Positions 51,111-60,553 of a stretch of DNA of 64,000 nt are shown here, one piece after another. The DNA is from Betaproteobacteria bacterium (GTDB lineage: Bacteria; Pseudomonadota; Gammaproteobacteria; Burkholderiales; Rhodocyclaceae), in NCBI GenBank assembly GCA_009782565.1, contig WRIU01000001.1, positions 1 to 64,000 on the forward strand. The letters run 5' to 3'. Position 1 is the first letter of the stretch, and each line of letters opens with the position of its first letter. The notes under the pieces were generated by a model, which had not been told where the DNA came from, did no database searches, and saw nothing but the letters and a program-made list of their open reading frames with translations. The translations under genes and the position numbers were made by a program.

Positions 51111-52217
51111 GTGCCGCTTTCCCGCATCGACCCCGCCCGCTATTGCTTCTTGCTTGCCGACAAGGCAGAAAACTTCCGCCGCGCCTTTACGTGCGTTGGC
51201 CTGCCCGCGCTGAAAGTTTTTGTTTCGCCGCCGCTTGGCTTCCGGCTGCGGGCGGAATTTCGGATATGGCACACGGGCGGGCGGCTCGATTACGCGATGT
51301 TCGACCCCGCAGACCCGCGCCGCGCCGTGCCGGTGGACGATTTTCCGCCCGCCGCCGACCTTATCCGCGCCCTCATGCCGAAGCTGCGGGAACGTCTACA
51401 AGCTGAGGAAAACCTGCGGCGGCGCATTTTCCAGGTTGAATTCCTGACCACCCTCAAAGGCGAGGCGCTGATCAGCCTCGTTTATCACCGGCGGCTCGAC
51501 GCTGAATGGGAAGCCGCCGCGCGAACGCTTGCTGCCGATCTTGGCGTACAACTGGTCGGACGCAGCCGGGGGCAGAAAATCGTGATTGGCCGCGACTGGC
51601 TGGAAGAAGAAATTGAAGTCGACGGCCTGTGCTTGCACACCCGCCAGACCGAGGGCGGTTTCGCGCAGCCCAACGGCGAAGTCAACCGCGACATGCTCGG
51701 CTGGGCGCGCGCGCAGGCGGCGGGGCAGGGCGGCGACCTGCTGGAGCTTTATTGCGGCAATGGCAATTTCACTGTGGCGCTGGCCCCGCTTTTCGGCAAG
51801 GTGCTGGCTACCGAATCGAGCAAAACCTCGGTTGCCGCTGCGCGATGGGCTTTGGAAGCAAATGGCGTAGGCAACGTCGCGCTGGCGCGGATGGCAAGCA
51901 ATGAAATCAGCGCCGCGCTGGCGCGTGAACGGGTCTTCCGGCGGCTTCAGGAACAGAATATCGACCTCAACGCCTACCGTTTCTCCACCCTTTTTGTCGA
52001 CCCGCCCAGAGCCGGGCTGGATGCGCCCACGCTGGCGCTGGCGCGCAGTTTTGACCGTGTGCTCTACATCTCATGCAATCCCGTTTCACTGCTTGAAAAC
52101 GTTAGGGCGCTCATCCTCACCCATCGCATCGTGGCGGCGGCGGTGTTCGACCAGTTTCCCTATACCGATCACCTCGAATCCGGCCTCATGCTGGAGCGGC
52201 GCGAGTCGTATTGGTAA
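51111..52217 (+). CDS. trmA: tRNA (uracil-5-)-methyltransferase TrmA
   Basis: A 368-residue SAM-dependent enzyme making m5U54 in tRNA. LELYCGNGNFTVALAPLFG is the SAM site (~205-223), followed by VDPPRAGLD and the catalytic Cys in YISCNPVSLLEN, with the general-base Glu in DHLESGLMLER. Lacks a TRAM domain, as TrmA does. Start is GTG 51111. It follows the glycosyltransferase by 60 bases but is likely a separate unit. Confidence 0.92.
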   Translation: MPLSRIDPARYCFLLADKAENFRRAFTCVGLPALKVFVSPPLGFRLRAEFRIWHTGGRLDYAMFDPADPRRAVPVDDFPPAADLIRALMPKLRERLQAEENLRRRIFQVEFLTTLKGEALISLVYHRRLDAEWEAAARTLAADLGVQLVGRSRGQKIVIGRDWLEEEIEVDGLCLHTRQTEGGFAQPNGEVNRDMLGWARAQAAGQGGDLLELYCGNGNFTVALAPLFGKVLATESSKTSVAAARWALEANGVGNVALARMASNEISAALARERVFRRLQEQNIDLNAYRFSTLFVDPPRAGLDAPTLALARSFDRVLYISCNPVSLLENVRALILTHRIVAAAVFDQFPYTDHLESGLMLERRESYW

Positions 52218-52301
52218 TGTGTGTGACATAATCCGTTTTGTGCTTGCCCTTGGGACCAGCACGTAAAAGGACCAACACCGTAATTTTCACCGGAGATTTT
52301 C

Positions 52302-53351
52302 ATGACGACCCTGTTCGACCCCGTGCAACTAGGCGATTTGATCTTGCCGAACCGTATCATCATGGCTCCTATGACCCGTTGCCGCGCCAGCGCCGCTCAC
52401 GTTCCCAACGCACTGATGGCCGAGTATTACGTCCAGCGCGCGGTCAGTGGGTTGATTATTTCCGAAGGATGCCCTGTGATTCCGCAGGGAGTGGGTTATC
52501 CCGATGTTCCTGGCATCTGGAGCGATGAGCAGATTTTGGGCTGGCGGCTTGTTACCGAAGCCGTGCACAAAGCGGGTGGGCTCATCTTCCTGCAACTCTG
52601 GCATGTGGGGCGGATATCCGACCCAATCTATCTCAATGGCGAACTGCCCGTCGCCCCGAGCGCCATTGCGGCAGAAGGCCACATCAACCTGATCCGCCCG
52701 AAGAAGGCCTACGTCACGCCGCACGCGCTGGAGACGAACGAAATTCCCGGCATCGTCGCGGCCTTCCGCCAAGGGGCGGTCAACGCCAAATTGGCGGGCT
52801 TTGATGGCGTGGACATTCACGGCGCGAACGGCTATTTGCTCGACCAGTTTTTGCAGGACAACACCAACAAACGCACCGATGCCTACGGTGGCTCCATAGA
52901 GAACCGCGCCCGTTTGATGCTGGAAGTCGCCGACGCCTGTATCGAAGTCTGGGGGGCAGGGCGCGTTGGCATGCACATCTCGCCGCGTTGCGATTCGCAA
53001 AGCATGGGCGACAGCGACCCCGCCGCCACGTTTGGCTATGTTGCTAAAGAACTGGGCAAGCGCCGTATCGCCTTCATCTTTGCGCGCGAAGCGCAAGGCC
53101 CAGGGCTCCTCGGCCCGCAGCTCAAACAAGCGTTTGGCGGCGCGTTCATCGCTAATGAGAAGCTGACTGCTGAAACGGCGAACCAGGCGCTTGAAAGTTA
53201 CGCCGATGCCGTTTCTTTCGGCATCCCCTTTATCGCCAATCCCGACCTGGTTAGAAGACTGAAAGAGAACGCGCCGCTCAATGCGCCCAGGCCAGAACTC
53301 TTCTTTGGCGGTGGGGCGGAAGGTTATATCGACTACCCGTGTTTAAGCTGA
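52302..53351 (+). CDS. Alkene reductase, Old Yellow Enzyme family
   Basis: A 349-residue FMN flavoprotein of the NemA/OYE class. [31 protein letters not shown], the active-site [18 protein letters not shown] (HxxN), [20 protein letters not shown] and the C-terminal [13 protein letters not shown]. It reduces activated alkenes or nitro compounds with NADPH. The upstream 80 bases may hold a regulatory site; no regulator gene is adjacent. Confidence 0.92.
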   Translation: MTTLFDPVQLGDLILPNRIIMAPMTRCRASAAHVPNALMAEYYVQRAVSGLIISEGCPVIPQGVGYPDVPGIWSDEQILGWRLVTEAVHKAGGLIFLQLWHVGRISDPIYLNGELPVAPSAIAAEGHINLIRPKKAYVTPHALETNEIPGIVAAFRQGAVNAKLAGFDGVDIHGANGYLLDQFLQDNTNKRTDAYGGSIENRARLMLEVADACIEVWGAGRVGMHISPRCDSQSMGDSDPAATFGYVAKELGKRRIAFIFAREAQGPGLLGPQLKQAFGGAFIANEKLTAETANQALESYADAVSFGIPFIANPDLVRRLKENAPLNAPRPELFFGGGAEGYIDYPCLS

Positions 53352-53382
53352 AACGGCCAAACCCGGACAGCCAAAAACCGGA

Positions 53383-54756
53383 ATGCCTGGAATGCCTGAA
53401 AAAGCCATCGCCATTGCCGCCATTGCCACGCCCACCGGACGCGGCGGGGTGGGCATCGTTCGGGTTTCCGGCAGGGATTTAGCTGCCTTTGGCACTGCGC
53501 TAACCGGCAAGGCGCTTGCGCCGCGCCGTGCCGCGCGCGCCGACTTCAAGGCGAATGATGGTAGCCTCATCGACAGCGGTTTAGCGCTCTACTTTCCCGC
53601 CCCGGCCTCTTTCACCGGCGAAGACGTATTGGAACTGCACGGCCACGGCGGGACGGTCGTCATTAACCTGCTCCTTGCCCGTTGCCTTGAACTTGGCGCG
53701 CGCCTTGCCGAACCGGGCGAATTCACCCGCCGCGCCTTTCTCAACGGCAAACTCGATCTTGCCCAGGCCGAAGCCGTTGCCGACCTCATCGACGCATCTA
53801 CCGCTGCCGCCGCCAAGAGCGCCGCGCGTTCCCTGACGGGCGCGTTTTCACGCGCCATCCATGCGCTAGTGGAAGAACTCACCAGCCTACGCATGCTCGT
53901 CGAAGCCACGCTTGATTTTCCCGAAGAAGAAATTGACTTTCTCCGTCAAGCCGACGCTTTCAACCGCATCGCCCGCCTCGATGAGCGCCTCCAAGAAGTC
54001 CATGCCAGGGCAAAGCGGGGCAAATTGCTACAGGCCGGTTTGCACGTCGTTCTCATCGGCCAGCCCAACGTGGGCAAATCTTCATTGTTGAATCTGCTCT
54101 CCGGTGACGATCTCGCCATCGTCACCGCCACTCCCGGCACGACGCGCGACGCGCTCAAATCTTCGATTCAAATCCACGGCATCCCGTTACACATCATCGA
54201 CACGGCTGGCTTGCGGGAGAGCCGCGACGAAGTCGAACAAATTGGCATTGCCCGCACCTGGAAAGCTGTCTCTGAGGCCGACCTTGCGCTGTTCCTCGTC
54301 GATGCGCGCGCCGATTTGACCCCGGACGACCGCGCCATCCTGGAGAAACTGCCGGAAGGTTTGCCACGCGTAGTCGTGCGGAACAAAATCGACCTCACCC
54401 ATGAGCCGCCGGAAAAACACCCACAAGGCATCGGCGGCGTGGAGGGCGTGGTCATCTCGCTCTCCGCCAGGACTGGGCAGGGATTGGAACTGCTGGAAGC
54501 CGCCTTGCTGGAAATCGCGGGCTGGCAAGACGCGGAAGATACCTTTGTCGCCCGCGAGCGCCATTTGCGCGCGATAGACACAGGTGCGGAACACCTCGCC
54601 CTTGCCCGCGCCGAGTTCGAAACTCCCGCGCCCGCGCTCGAACTCTTTGCCGAAAACCTGCGCCTCGCGCAAAACGCCCTCTCGCAAATTACCGGCGAAT
54701 TCACCCCGGATGACCTTCTGGGCGAGATATTTAGCCGGTTTTGTATTGGGAAGTAG
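53383..54756 (+). CDS. mnmE: tRNA modification GTPase MnmE
   Basis: A 457-residue GTPase which with MnmG makes 5-(carboxymethyl)aminomethyl-uridine at tRNA wobble positions. N-terminal folate-binding domain [20 protein letters not shown], helical domain, G domain at ~215-380 ([26 protein letters not shown]) and the C-terminal FCIGK with the catalytic Cys. Two in-frame ATGs nine bases apart could start it. Monocistronic with a 200-bp gap after. Confidence 0.94.
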   Translation: MPGMPEKAIAIAAIATPTGRGGVGIVRVSGRDLAAFGTALTGKALAPRRAARADFKANDGSLIDSGLALYFPAPASFTGEDVLELHGHGGTVVINLLLARCLELGARLAEPGEFTRRAFLNGKLDLAQAEAVADLIDASTAAAAKSAARSLTGAFSRAIHALVEELTSLRMLVEATLDFPEEEIDFLRQADAFNRIARLDERLQEVHARAKRGKLLQAGLHVVLIGQPNVGKSSLLNLLSGDDLAIVTATPGTTRDALKSSIQIHGIPLHIIDTAGLRESRDEVEQIGIARTWKAVSEADLALFLVDARADLTPDDRAILEKLPEGLPRVVVRNKIDLTHEPPEKHPQGIGGVEGVVISLSARTGQGLELLEAALLEIAGWQDAEDTFVARERHLRAIDTGAEHLALARAEFETPAPALELFAENLRLAQNALSQITGEFTPDDLLGEIFSRFCIGK

Positions 54757-54956
54757 CATGACAGTCCGCCAAAATTGGCCAGAATCATGATTGCGAACCA
54801 TGACTGACCCAGAGATACAAGAGAGGCTATTCAGGGGAGCCTATGGCTCCACCCATGTGCATATCCATGGATTTGCCCATGGGGAGGAAAAAGCACGAAA
54901 ACTGGAGAAATGATGCTGTAAAATGGGGATATTGATCCTCGCTATGCAGTATCCAA

Positions 54957-55946
54957 GTGGCTTTTTGTCGTTTCTGGTTCAGGAATTCACGTCCTCACGC
55001 GCTCCCTCAAAGCGTGTTGCCTACGCTTTTTGCGGTTTGCCTGGCAGCGAACCAGCCGGGGTTTTCCCTTCCTCTGGCTTTTCTTGCGATCATGGGCGTG
55101 ATCGTCGGAAATATGTCAGCGAATTTATTCGATGATTATTTCGATTACAAAGCGCATCATGCCCATTACCGTAATGTCCTGCATCGCGAGGGCTTTCGCG
55201 CCCGTATCGGTAAATGTGACTACTTGACTTCCGGTCAGGCTACAGCCGGGCAATTACTCGGTGTCTCGCTTGCGCTTATGGGGATGGCTTTCCTGATTGG
55301 TGGAATTATTTTTTATTTCCGGGGCGTGGTGATTCTCTATATCGCGCTCATCACTGCTGTACTGGCAATTTTCTATTCCGGTCCTCCCTTGCGTCTCAGT
55401 TATCACGGATTGGGTGAATTTGTCATTGGCCTCATTTTTGGCCCACTGAATATGATTGGTACTTATTACGCCGCTTGCGGCGCCATAGATCAGACGCTCA
55501 TTTTCATTTCCATTCCGGTTGGCCTTTTTGTGATGAACATCATTTACGTGCATTCCATGCTCGATGTCGTTGCGGACAAAAAAACGGGCAAGCACACATT
55601 GGCGGTATCCCTGGATCGCCCTCCGGTTATGCTTGCCGTCCTCTTTTTCATTCTTTTTCTTCCATTCATCATCATCGGCTACGGCATCTGGCAAGGTAGT
55701 TTGTCAGTTTCCCATGTAGCCCTGATACTCACTTTGCCGATGGCGGTGGGACTTTTCCGCATGATGGCGGTTTTCTATAAAAATCCGGAACAAAAATTTG
55801 AGCCGAAACCCTGGATGGGTTTTATGCACAAATGGCGACAGGTCGAGGCCATCGGTACCGGCTGGTTCATGATTCGTTGGTTTTTGGCAAGAAACCTGCT
55901 TGTGTCGGTTTGCCTGATCGGTATGGTTTTGAGTTTCATCAAATGA
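54957..55946 (+). CDS. UbiA-superfamily prenyltransferase, MenA-like
   Basis: A 329-residue membrane protein with about nine TM segments. First Asp-rich motif is NLFDDYFDYKAHHA near residue 60; the second is DVVADKKTGKHTLAVSL near 205. The spacing resembles MenA/UbiA enzymes that prenylate aromatic rings. A non-ATG start (GTG 54957) gives the family N-terminus FWFRNSRPHALPQS, but no Shine-Dalgarno is visible. Ten bases before a radical SAM gene, it probably forms an operon, perhaps for an unusual quinone or lipid. Confidence 0.8.
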   Translation: MAFCRFWFRNSRPHALPQSVLPTLFAVCLAANQPGFSLPLAFLAIMGVIVGNMSANLFDDYFDYKAHHAHYRNVLHREGFRARIGKCDYLTSGQATAGQLLGVSLALMGMAFLIGGIIFYFRGVVILYIALITAVLAIFYSGPPLRLSYHGLGEFVIGLIFGPLNMIGTYYAACGAIDQTLIFISIPVGLFVMNIIYVHSMLDVVADKKTGKHTLAVSLDRPPVMLAVLFFILFLPFIIIGYGIWQGSLSVSHVALILTLPMAVGLFRMMAVFYKNPEQKFEPKPWMGFMHKWRQVEAIGTGWFMIRWFLARNLLVSVCLIGMVLSFIK

Positions 55947-55956
55947 ATGCACGCTC

Positions 55957-56856
55957 ATGAAACCGTTCATTTATTTGCCGCTATGGTTTTTCAAAACCCG
56001 CGTACTGGGCAAAAAAATTCCTCTGCAATCGGTTGTTTTTATCAGCGATAAATGCAATCTGAAATGCCAGCATTGCACGATTTACGCAAAAAAAGACGCC
56101 ATAATAAAAACCTTCGCCGAAGTCCAATCCGACCTCGAATATTGCTATCAGCAGGGCTCGCGCTTTGTCGATCTGGAGGGGGGGGAGCCGACGCTATGGC
56201 GCGACGGCGAGCATGACCTGAACAGTATCATCCGCCTGGCGAGGCGAATCGGTTTTTATTCGGTGACGGTGACGACCAATGCCGCCCGCCCGTTCGCGGG
56301 GCTTGAAGCGGACTCCATTTGGGTGAGCATGGACGGCGTCGGCGCTGCCCACGACGCCATCCGGGGCGAAGGTACGTTTGAACGGCTCGTCCGGCACATT
56401 GAAGGCTGTGGACGTTCCCGCGTCAGCGTGAACATGGTGGTCAATACCCTGAACCATTCCTCGGTGGATGAAGCCATCCAATTCGCCAGCGATCATCCGA
56501 ACATCGAGTCCATCGCCATCAACCTGCACACGCCGTTTCCCGGTACGGAGGCGCTCGAACTGAGCGATGCCGTGCGGCATTCCGTGCTCGACAAGGTCAT
56601 CGCCTACAAGAAAAAAGGCTACCCGATCATGAATTCCGTGGCGGGGCTCAAACTCATGCAAAAGCGCGACTTCAAGACATATTGCTGGATGGCGAACTTT
56701 GTCATGCCCGATGGCAGTCGGCTTCCCGAGTGCCAAGGCAAGGAAGCGGGGCTGTGCGGGCGTTGTGGCTTCTGCATGGCCGGCGAAATGGCAAGCGTGA
56801 TGGGGATGAAGCTGGAAACGCTCCTCGCGGGGCTCAAGCTGCGAGTCACGGGGTAA
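55957..56856 (+). CDS. Radical SAM protein
   Basis: A 299-residue enzyme. The radical-SAM cluster motif is CNLKCQHC (~residues 30-37) with LEGGEPTLW near 70. The C-terminal part has six cysteines (YCWMANF, PECQGKEAGLCGRCGFCMAG), suggesting an auxiliary Fe-S cluster in a SPASM- or twitch-like domain. The family member is not known to me. It shares a promoter with the UbiA prenyltransferase, so it may modify the same lipid or quinone. Substrate unresolved. Confidence 0.82.
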   Translation: MKPFIYLPLWFFKTRVLGKKIPLQSVVFISDKCNLKCQHCTIYAKKDAIIKTFAEVQSDLEYCYQQGSRFVDLEGGEPTLWRDGEHDLNSIIRLARRIGFYSVTVTTNAARPFAGLEADSIWVSMDGVGAAHDAIRGEGTFERLVRHIEGCGRSRVSVNMVVNTLNHSSVDEAIQFASDHPNIESIAINLHTPFPGTEALELSDAVRHSVLDKVIAYKKKGYPIMNSVAGLKLMQKRDFKTYCWMANFVMPDGSRLPECQGKEAGLCGRCGFCMAGEMASVMGMKLETLLAGLKLRVTG

Positions 56857-57203
56857 GTATCGTTTTCTCTCCCGCTTGCGTCTGGCTCCGGCGTTTCCCG
56901 CGCAAAATGAACCGCTGCCCAATAAGCACTGAAGTTCCTTGATTTCCCGCCGAGTTCCCTGAATCTGTGCTTCATTGACCCTTCGCGGAACAAACGTACT
57001 ATGTTCCCAGTCTCATGACCAATGATGTGTCAAACGTAATCTCCATAGCCGTCCCAGCGTTTTATGTCACTCTTCTAAGAAAAAAATGGGGCTTGCGGTT
57101 ATCATGAAGCGATCTTTCTGCACAAAACATGCAGAAAGATTATAATGATGGAATCATTGAGTTTGACATAAGTACATCGTGGATATGTAGCGCAGGTGAG
57201 GCG

Positions 57204-57410
57204 ATGCGAACCTTGGAAGAACAAGAAGAATGGCATGGGCATTTTCGACAAGCTAATGCTTCTGTCGCATTGGATGGCTTGAAAATGGATAAGCGTGGCC
57301 TCGCAAATCAGGAGAAAGTCATCACGGGCGAATGGACGGTGGAGCAATACATTGCCGAAAGTTTGCACAAAGCCCGTAAAACCGCCCGACTGCGCGGAGG
57401 CAAGCAGTGA
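57204..57410 (+). CDS. VbhA-like Fic inhibitor (antitoxin)
   Basis: A 68-residue protein: MRTLEEQEEWHGHFRQANAS, SVALDGLKMDKRG, QEKVITGEWTVEQYIAESL. It matches the class I Fic inhibitor VbhA (N-A-x-A-S-x-x-L-E-G-L, then a V-x-G-E helix). The inhibitory motif [S/T]-x-x-x-E-[G/N] is S20-V-A-L-D24-G25, with Asp in place of the ATP-blocking Glu. It overlaps the fic gene by 4 bp. An ATG 75 bases upstream is possible but adds no conserved sequence. The stretch 56857-57203 before it holds no gene I can support. Confidence 0.8.
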   Translation: MRTLEEQEEWHGHFRQANASVALDGLKMDKRGLANQEKVITGEWTVEQYIAESLHKARKTARLRGGKQ

Positions 57411-58942
57411 ATTTGGAAGGCTACTTTTATCCCGGTACGAGTGTTTTGTGCAACAACGCGGGTTTGACCGATCCAGTTGCGCTCGCGGGATTTGAGCGCG
57501 ACGTCACGAGTGCCCGGAATGCCGAACTGTGTAAAAACCCCATCCCCGGCGATTTCGACCTGAAACACATACAGGCTATACACAAGCATCTGTTCCAGGA
57601 TGTATATCCGTGGGCAGGCGAACTGCGCGACGTCGAGTTGACAAAGGGCAGGAGTCTTTTCACGTTAAAGGCGTTCTTGCAACGCGATGGTACGGCCATC
57701 GGTGAACTTGTCCGCAGCCAGCATTGCCTTCGCGGCCTGGACAAAGCCAATTTTGCCGAACGGCTGGCCGAAGTGTATGCGCGCTTGAGCATCCTGCACC
57801 CATTCCGTGGGGGGAACGGCCAGGCTATCCGCGCATACCTCGCACAGCTTGCACATGAGGCAGGCTATCGCTTCATGTGCGACAAGATCAACCGCAGAGA
57901 GTGGAATCTCGCTACGAAAGTCTCAATGCGCGGTAACGTCGGCGGATTGTGGATCGACCGGAACCTGTGCGATTCGATGCCAATAGGGCAGGTCATAGCG
58001 CGGAACCTCCAGTCTGAGCGCGCCTTAGCGTTCGAGAACTGGCCGCGTGGGCGGGCGCTTGCGATGTATCCCGAACTGGATGGCGCAATGGGTGTGCTTG
58101 ATGCGGCGCGCCTTACCGGTGGACTCCGACCGGCGGTATTTGAAGTGATCGCCCGCGACCTGCATGAGGGGCATCTCGTAGCCAAGGGGACACACGATCA
58201 ATCGCTCGAAGCTGTCCAGTTTGCCGCTCAGTCGCGCGGGATGTCCCTGCACAATGCGTCTGGGCAATCGGGCATCGTTGAGGGCTACGTCATCGGAGTC
58301 TCCTCGTACTATGCGCTGGTACGAGTTGATGATGCGACAGCGCTGTATTACGAGCGCGCAAAACTGGATCGCGCGGTGTACGCAAATGACAGGGTGAGCA
58401 TTCTGGCAAGTTCAAAGGGATACCACGTTTTCGAGAAGGGCAGAGAACTCATGGGAACAAGGTTTTCTGGCCGTGGGGTGGAAAAAATTGATTTCTCGAA
58501 GAGCAGGGCGAATCGAGCCAGTCGCTACAATTTATGCGTCACCCTGGATGACGGCTCCGTGCAGTCGCTTGCGGATATTGGCCGGCGCGGGCTGAAAAAG
58601 GCATTTGGCGAAAGACACGCAAATTTTCTTGTCGCCAAAGCAGAAGAGAGCAGCCAGGAGTTACGCTGCCGCGAACCGTTGCCGCCTGTTGATGGCGAGC
58701 GGGTCATCGTCGGACAAACCTATACGGGATCAATCCTGCTCGATGGACAAGGCAGTGTCGTTCAGTTGACGAATGACCGCAAAGTCGTGATTCATGAACG
58801 TGCACACCTGAACTGGGTCAACAAACAGTTTCAGGTCGGCGACAAGGTCTCCATCTCGTACCCGTGCGAGCATATGGGCATTGTGCGTGGCGAACGCGAA
58901 CCTGCCAACGGGGGCGGCAAAGGGGCAGAATGCCGCCCGTGA
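57407..58942 (+). CDS. Fic-domain toxin with KfrB-like C-terminal repeats
   Basis: A 511-residue protein. Fic domain ~25-185: FQDVYPWAGELRDVEL flap, then the loop HPFRGGNGQAIR (131-142). The canonical H-x-F-x-[D/E]-G-N-G-R-x-x-R has Gly at the acidic metal position and Gln for the first Arg. A YPELDGAMGVLDAA helical segment follows, then two KfrB-like blocks at ~287-345 (GIVEGYVIGVSSYYALVRV) and ~432-496 (QTYTGSILLDGQGSVVQL, KVVIHERAHL, GDKVSISY), known from conjugation and plasmid proteins. GTG start, GGAGG six bases upstream. Confidence 0.85.
   Translation: MNLEGYFYPGTSVLCNNAGLTDPVALAGFERDVTSARNAELCKNPIPGDFDLKHIQAIHKHLFQDVYPWAGELRDVELTKGRSLFTLKAFLQRDGTAIGELVRSQHCLRGLDKANFAERLAEVYARLSILHPFRGGNGQAIRAYLAQLAHEAGYRFMCDKINRREWNLATKVSMRGNVGGLWIDRNLCDSMPIGQVIARNLQSERALAFENWPRGRALAMYPELDGAMGVLDAARLTGGLRPAVFEVIARDLHEGHLVAKGTHDQSLEAVQFAAQSRGMSLHNASGQSGIVEGYVIGVSSYYALVRVDDATALYYERAKLDRAVYANDRVSILASSKGYHVFEKGRELMGTRFSGRGVEKIDFSKSRANRASRYNLCVTLDDGSVQSLADIGRRGLKKAFGERHANFLVAKAEESSQELRCREPLPPVDGERVIVGQTYTGSILLDGQGSVVQLTNDRKVVIHERAHLNWVNKQFQVGDKVSISYPCEHMGIVRGEREPANGGGKGAECRP
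58912..58938. repeat. Palindrome overlapping the fic stop
   Basis: GGGCGGCA (58912-58919), 11-nt loop, TGCCGCCC (58931-58938) covers the last codons of the fic gene. It could be a rho-independent stem without a T-run between convergent genes. The same GGGCGGCA/TGCCGCCC core appears within the MITE at 23320-23473. Confidence 0.6.
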
Positions 58943-58949
58943 TTCTGGG

Positions 58950-59396
58950 TCAATGCCTCAGTTTGACAATATCGCCTTTCAGGGCGACGCCGGCCATGAT
59001 GTTTCCTGCATGACATTCAAATTGATCGTCGCTTCTGTAGACGTTATGTTTATAGTTGCTCTCGATATTGACAACGGCGTTACCGCCCTGATTGCGGGCG
59101 GCTTGCTGAAGCTGGATCAGCGCTGACAGCATGGCCCAGTTGCACGCTTGTTCGTCACTCTTGTTGGCACTATTGGTTTTTTTGCTGGTGGTGATGCCTT
59201 TAGTCAGCAAAGCGTCGATATGGGAATGCGGTTGGTTACCAAAGTAGAATCTGACATCATCGCCGATATCTCCTTTGGCTTTACCCATTTCGATAGCAGT
59301 CTGAATTGGGAAATAGTGTGTGGTGTCACGAGCCTGGGCGTTGAGCGCGCAGAATGACAGGGGGACGAGCAGAGCAAATTTCAGAGGTGTTTTCAT
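58950..59396 (-). CDS. Exported protein, tandem paralogue 1 of 3
   Basis: A 148-residue protein with a signal peptide ending at ALNAQA (residue ~19). Shared blocks with its two neighbours: YFPIQTAIEMGKAKGDIGDD, FYFGNQPHSHID, NKSDEQACNWAMLSALIQLQ, GGNAVVNIES, FECHAG and GVALKGDIVKL. The G-G-N-A-V pattern recalls YbjQ/UPF0145-type proteins. Such genes are often annotated as excinuclease ATPase subunit, which the sequence does not support. GGAAG precedes ATG 59396. It is the last of three copies after the ketosynthase genes. Confidence 0.75.
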   Translation of the reverse strand: MKTPLKFALLVPLSFCALNAQARDTTHYFPIQTAIEMGKAKGDIGDDVRFYFGNQPHSHIDALLTKGITTSKKTNSANKSDEQACNWAMLSALIQLQQAARNQGGNAVVNIESNYKHNVYRSDDQFECHAGNIMAGVALKGDIVKLRH

Positions 59397-59446
59397 GAGG
59401 ACAACTTCCTTCATTGGATGGTTGAAAACTGCTGATACAGGCAATG

Positions 59447-59905
59447 TCATCTCTCCAGCCTGACAACATCGCCTTTCAGGGCGACACCGGCAGAGAATGT
59501 ACCCGCATGACATTCATATTGACTCTCGCTACTGAAAGTTTGTTTCTTGTAATAGCTCTTGATGTTGATGACGGCGTTGCCGCCTTCCCTGCGGGCGCGT
59601 TCCTGAAGCTGAATGAGTGCCGAGAGCATGACCCACTCACATGCTCCCCTGTCGCTTTTGTTGGTTCGATTGGTTTTTTTGTTGGTGACGACGCCCCTGG
59701 TTAGCATTTCCCTGATGTGAGGATGCCCTTGGCGGCCAAAGTAGAATCTGATGTCGTCGCCAATCTGCCCACTGGCTCTGGCTGTTTTGACGACTTCCCA
59801 GATTGGCAGAAAGTACTTGGCGTCCCGAGCCTGAGCGTTGAGCGCGCAAAACGACAGGGAAACGAACAGGGGCACGAAACCGGCAAACTTCACAGGGATT
59901 TTCAT
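59447..59905 (-). CDS. Exported protein, tandem paralogue 2 of 3
   Basis: A 152-residue paralogue: signal peptide to ALNAQA, YFLPIWEVVKTARASGQIGD, FYFGRQGHPHIREMLTRG, NKSDRGACEWVMLSALIQLQ, GGNAVINIKSYYKK, YECHAGTFSAGVALKGDVV. It has the same paired cysteines as copy 1. AGGAGG-like sequence precedes the ATG. Separated from copy 1 by 50 bp and from copy 3 by 76 bp. Function unknown; periplasmic location inferred. Confidence 0.75.
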   Translation of the reverse strand: MKIPVKFAGFVPLFVSLSFCALNAQARDAKYFLPIWEVVKTARASGQIGDDIRFYFGRQGHPHIREMLTRGVVTNKKTNRTNKSDRGACEWVMLSALIQLQERARREGGNAVINIKSYYKKQTFSSESQYECHAGTFSAGVALKGDVVRLER

Positions 59906-59981
59906 GGAGTCCTCCTTTATGGGGTAATTCGAAAGATGCTAATTGATAAAAGAAAGACAGGCTATGTCATCTCATCTCCTC

Positions 59982-60509
59982 TCATCTCCTCAGTATGACG
60001 ACATCGCCTTTCAGAAAGATTCCAGACTTGTTTCCGGAATGGCACTCGAATTTTTCATTGCTCCTGTAGCTTCTTTTTTTGTAATAACTCTCAATGTTGA
60101 TAACGGCATTTCCACCCATTTTTCTGGCATATTTTTGAAACCAGGTCAATGCTGCAAGCATGGCTCGATTGCATGCCTGCTCGTCGTTTTCCATTGCGTT
60201 ATCCGTTGAAGTTCTCGAGTTGGCGACGGAGGAAGGCATGTCGGCAACTAGGGGCGAGTTGTCGCCTTCTACCCTTGCTCTCGAGCGGGCAACGACATCT
60301 CTGATCAGCGACGTTTCCATAGCAGGATGCGGTTGATCACCAAAGTAAAGTTTAATGTCGTTGCTGAGAATCGCTTTGGCCTCGCCCATTTCGATAACGT
60401 CCTGAATTGGCAGGAAGTACGTGACGTTACGAGCCTGTGCGCTAACCATACAGAACGACAAGGAAACGAATAGGGCAGCAAAACCAGCCACTTTCACAGA
60501 CATTTTCAT
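59982..60509 (-). CDS. Exported protein, tandem paralogue 3 of 3
   Basis: A 175-residue paralogue with signal peptide to MVSAQA, FLPIQDVIEMGEAKAILSND, FYFGDQPHP variant LYFGDQPHP, a 30-residue insertion (ARSRARVEGDNSPLVADMPS onward) after the motif, then EQACNRAMLAALTWFQKYAR, GGNAVINIESYYKK and FECHSGNKSGIFLKGDVV. GGGGAG lies before ATG 60509. It is closest to the ketosynthase genes (44 bp), so the group may be cotranscribed with the polyene cluster. Confidence 0.75.
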   Translation of the reverse strand: MKMSVKVAGFAALFVSLSFCMVSAQARNVTYFLPIQDVIEMGEAKAILSNDIKLYFGDQPHPAMETSLIRDVVARSRARVEGDNSPLVADMPSSVANSRTSTDNAMENDEQACNRAMLAALTWFQKYARKMGGNAVINIESYYKKRSYRSNEKFECHSGNKSGIFLKGDVVILRR

Positions 60510-60553
60510 GAAACTCCCCTTGACCTGCGGTGAATAAAAACAAGACGACAAAA

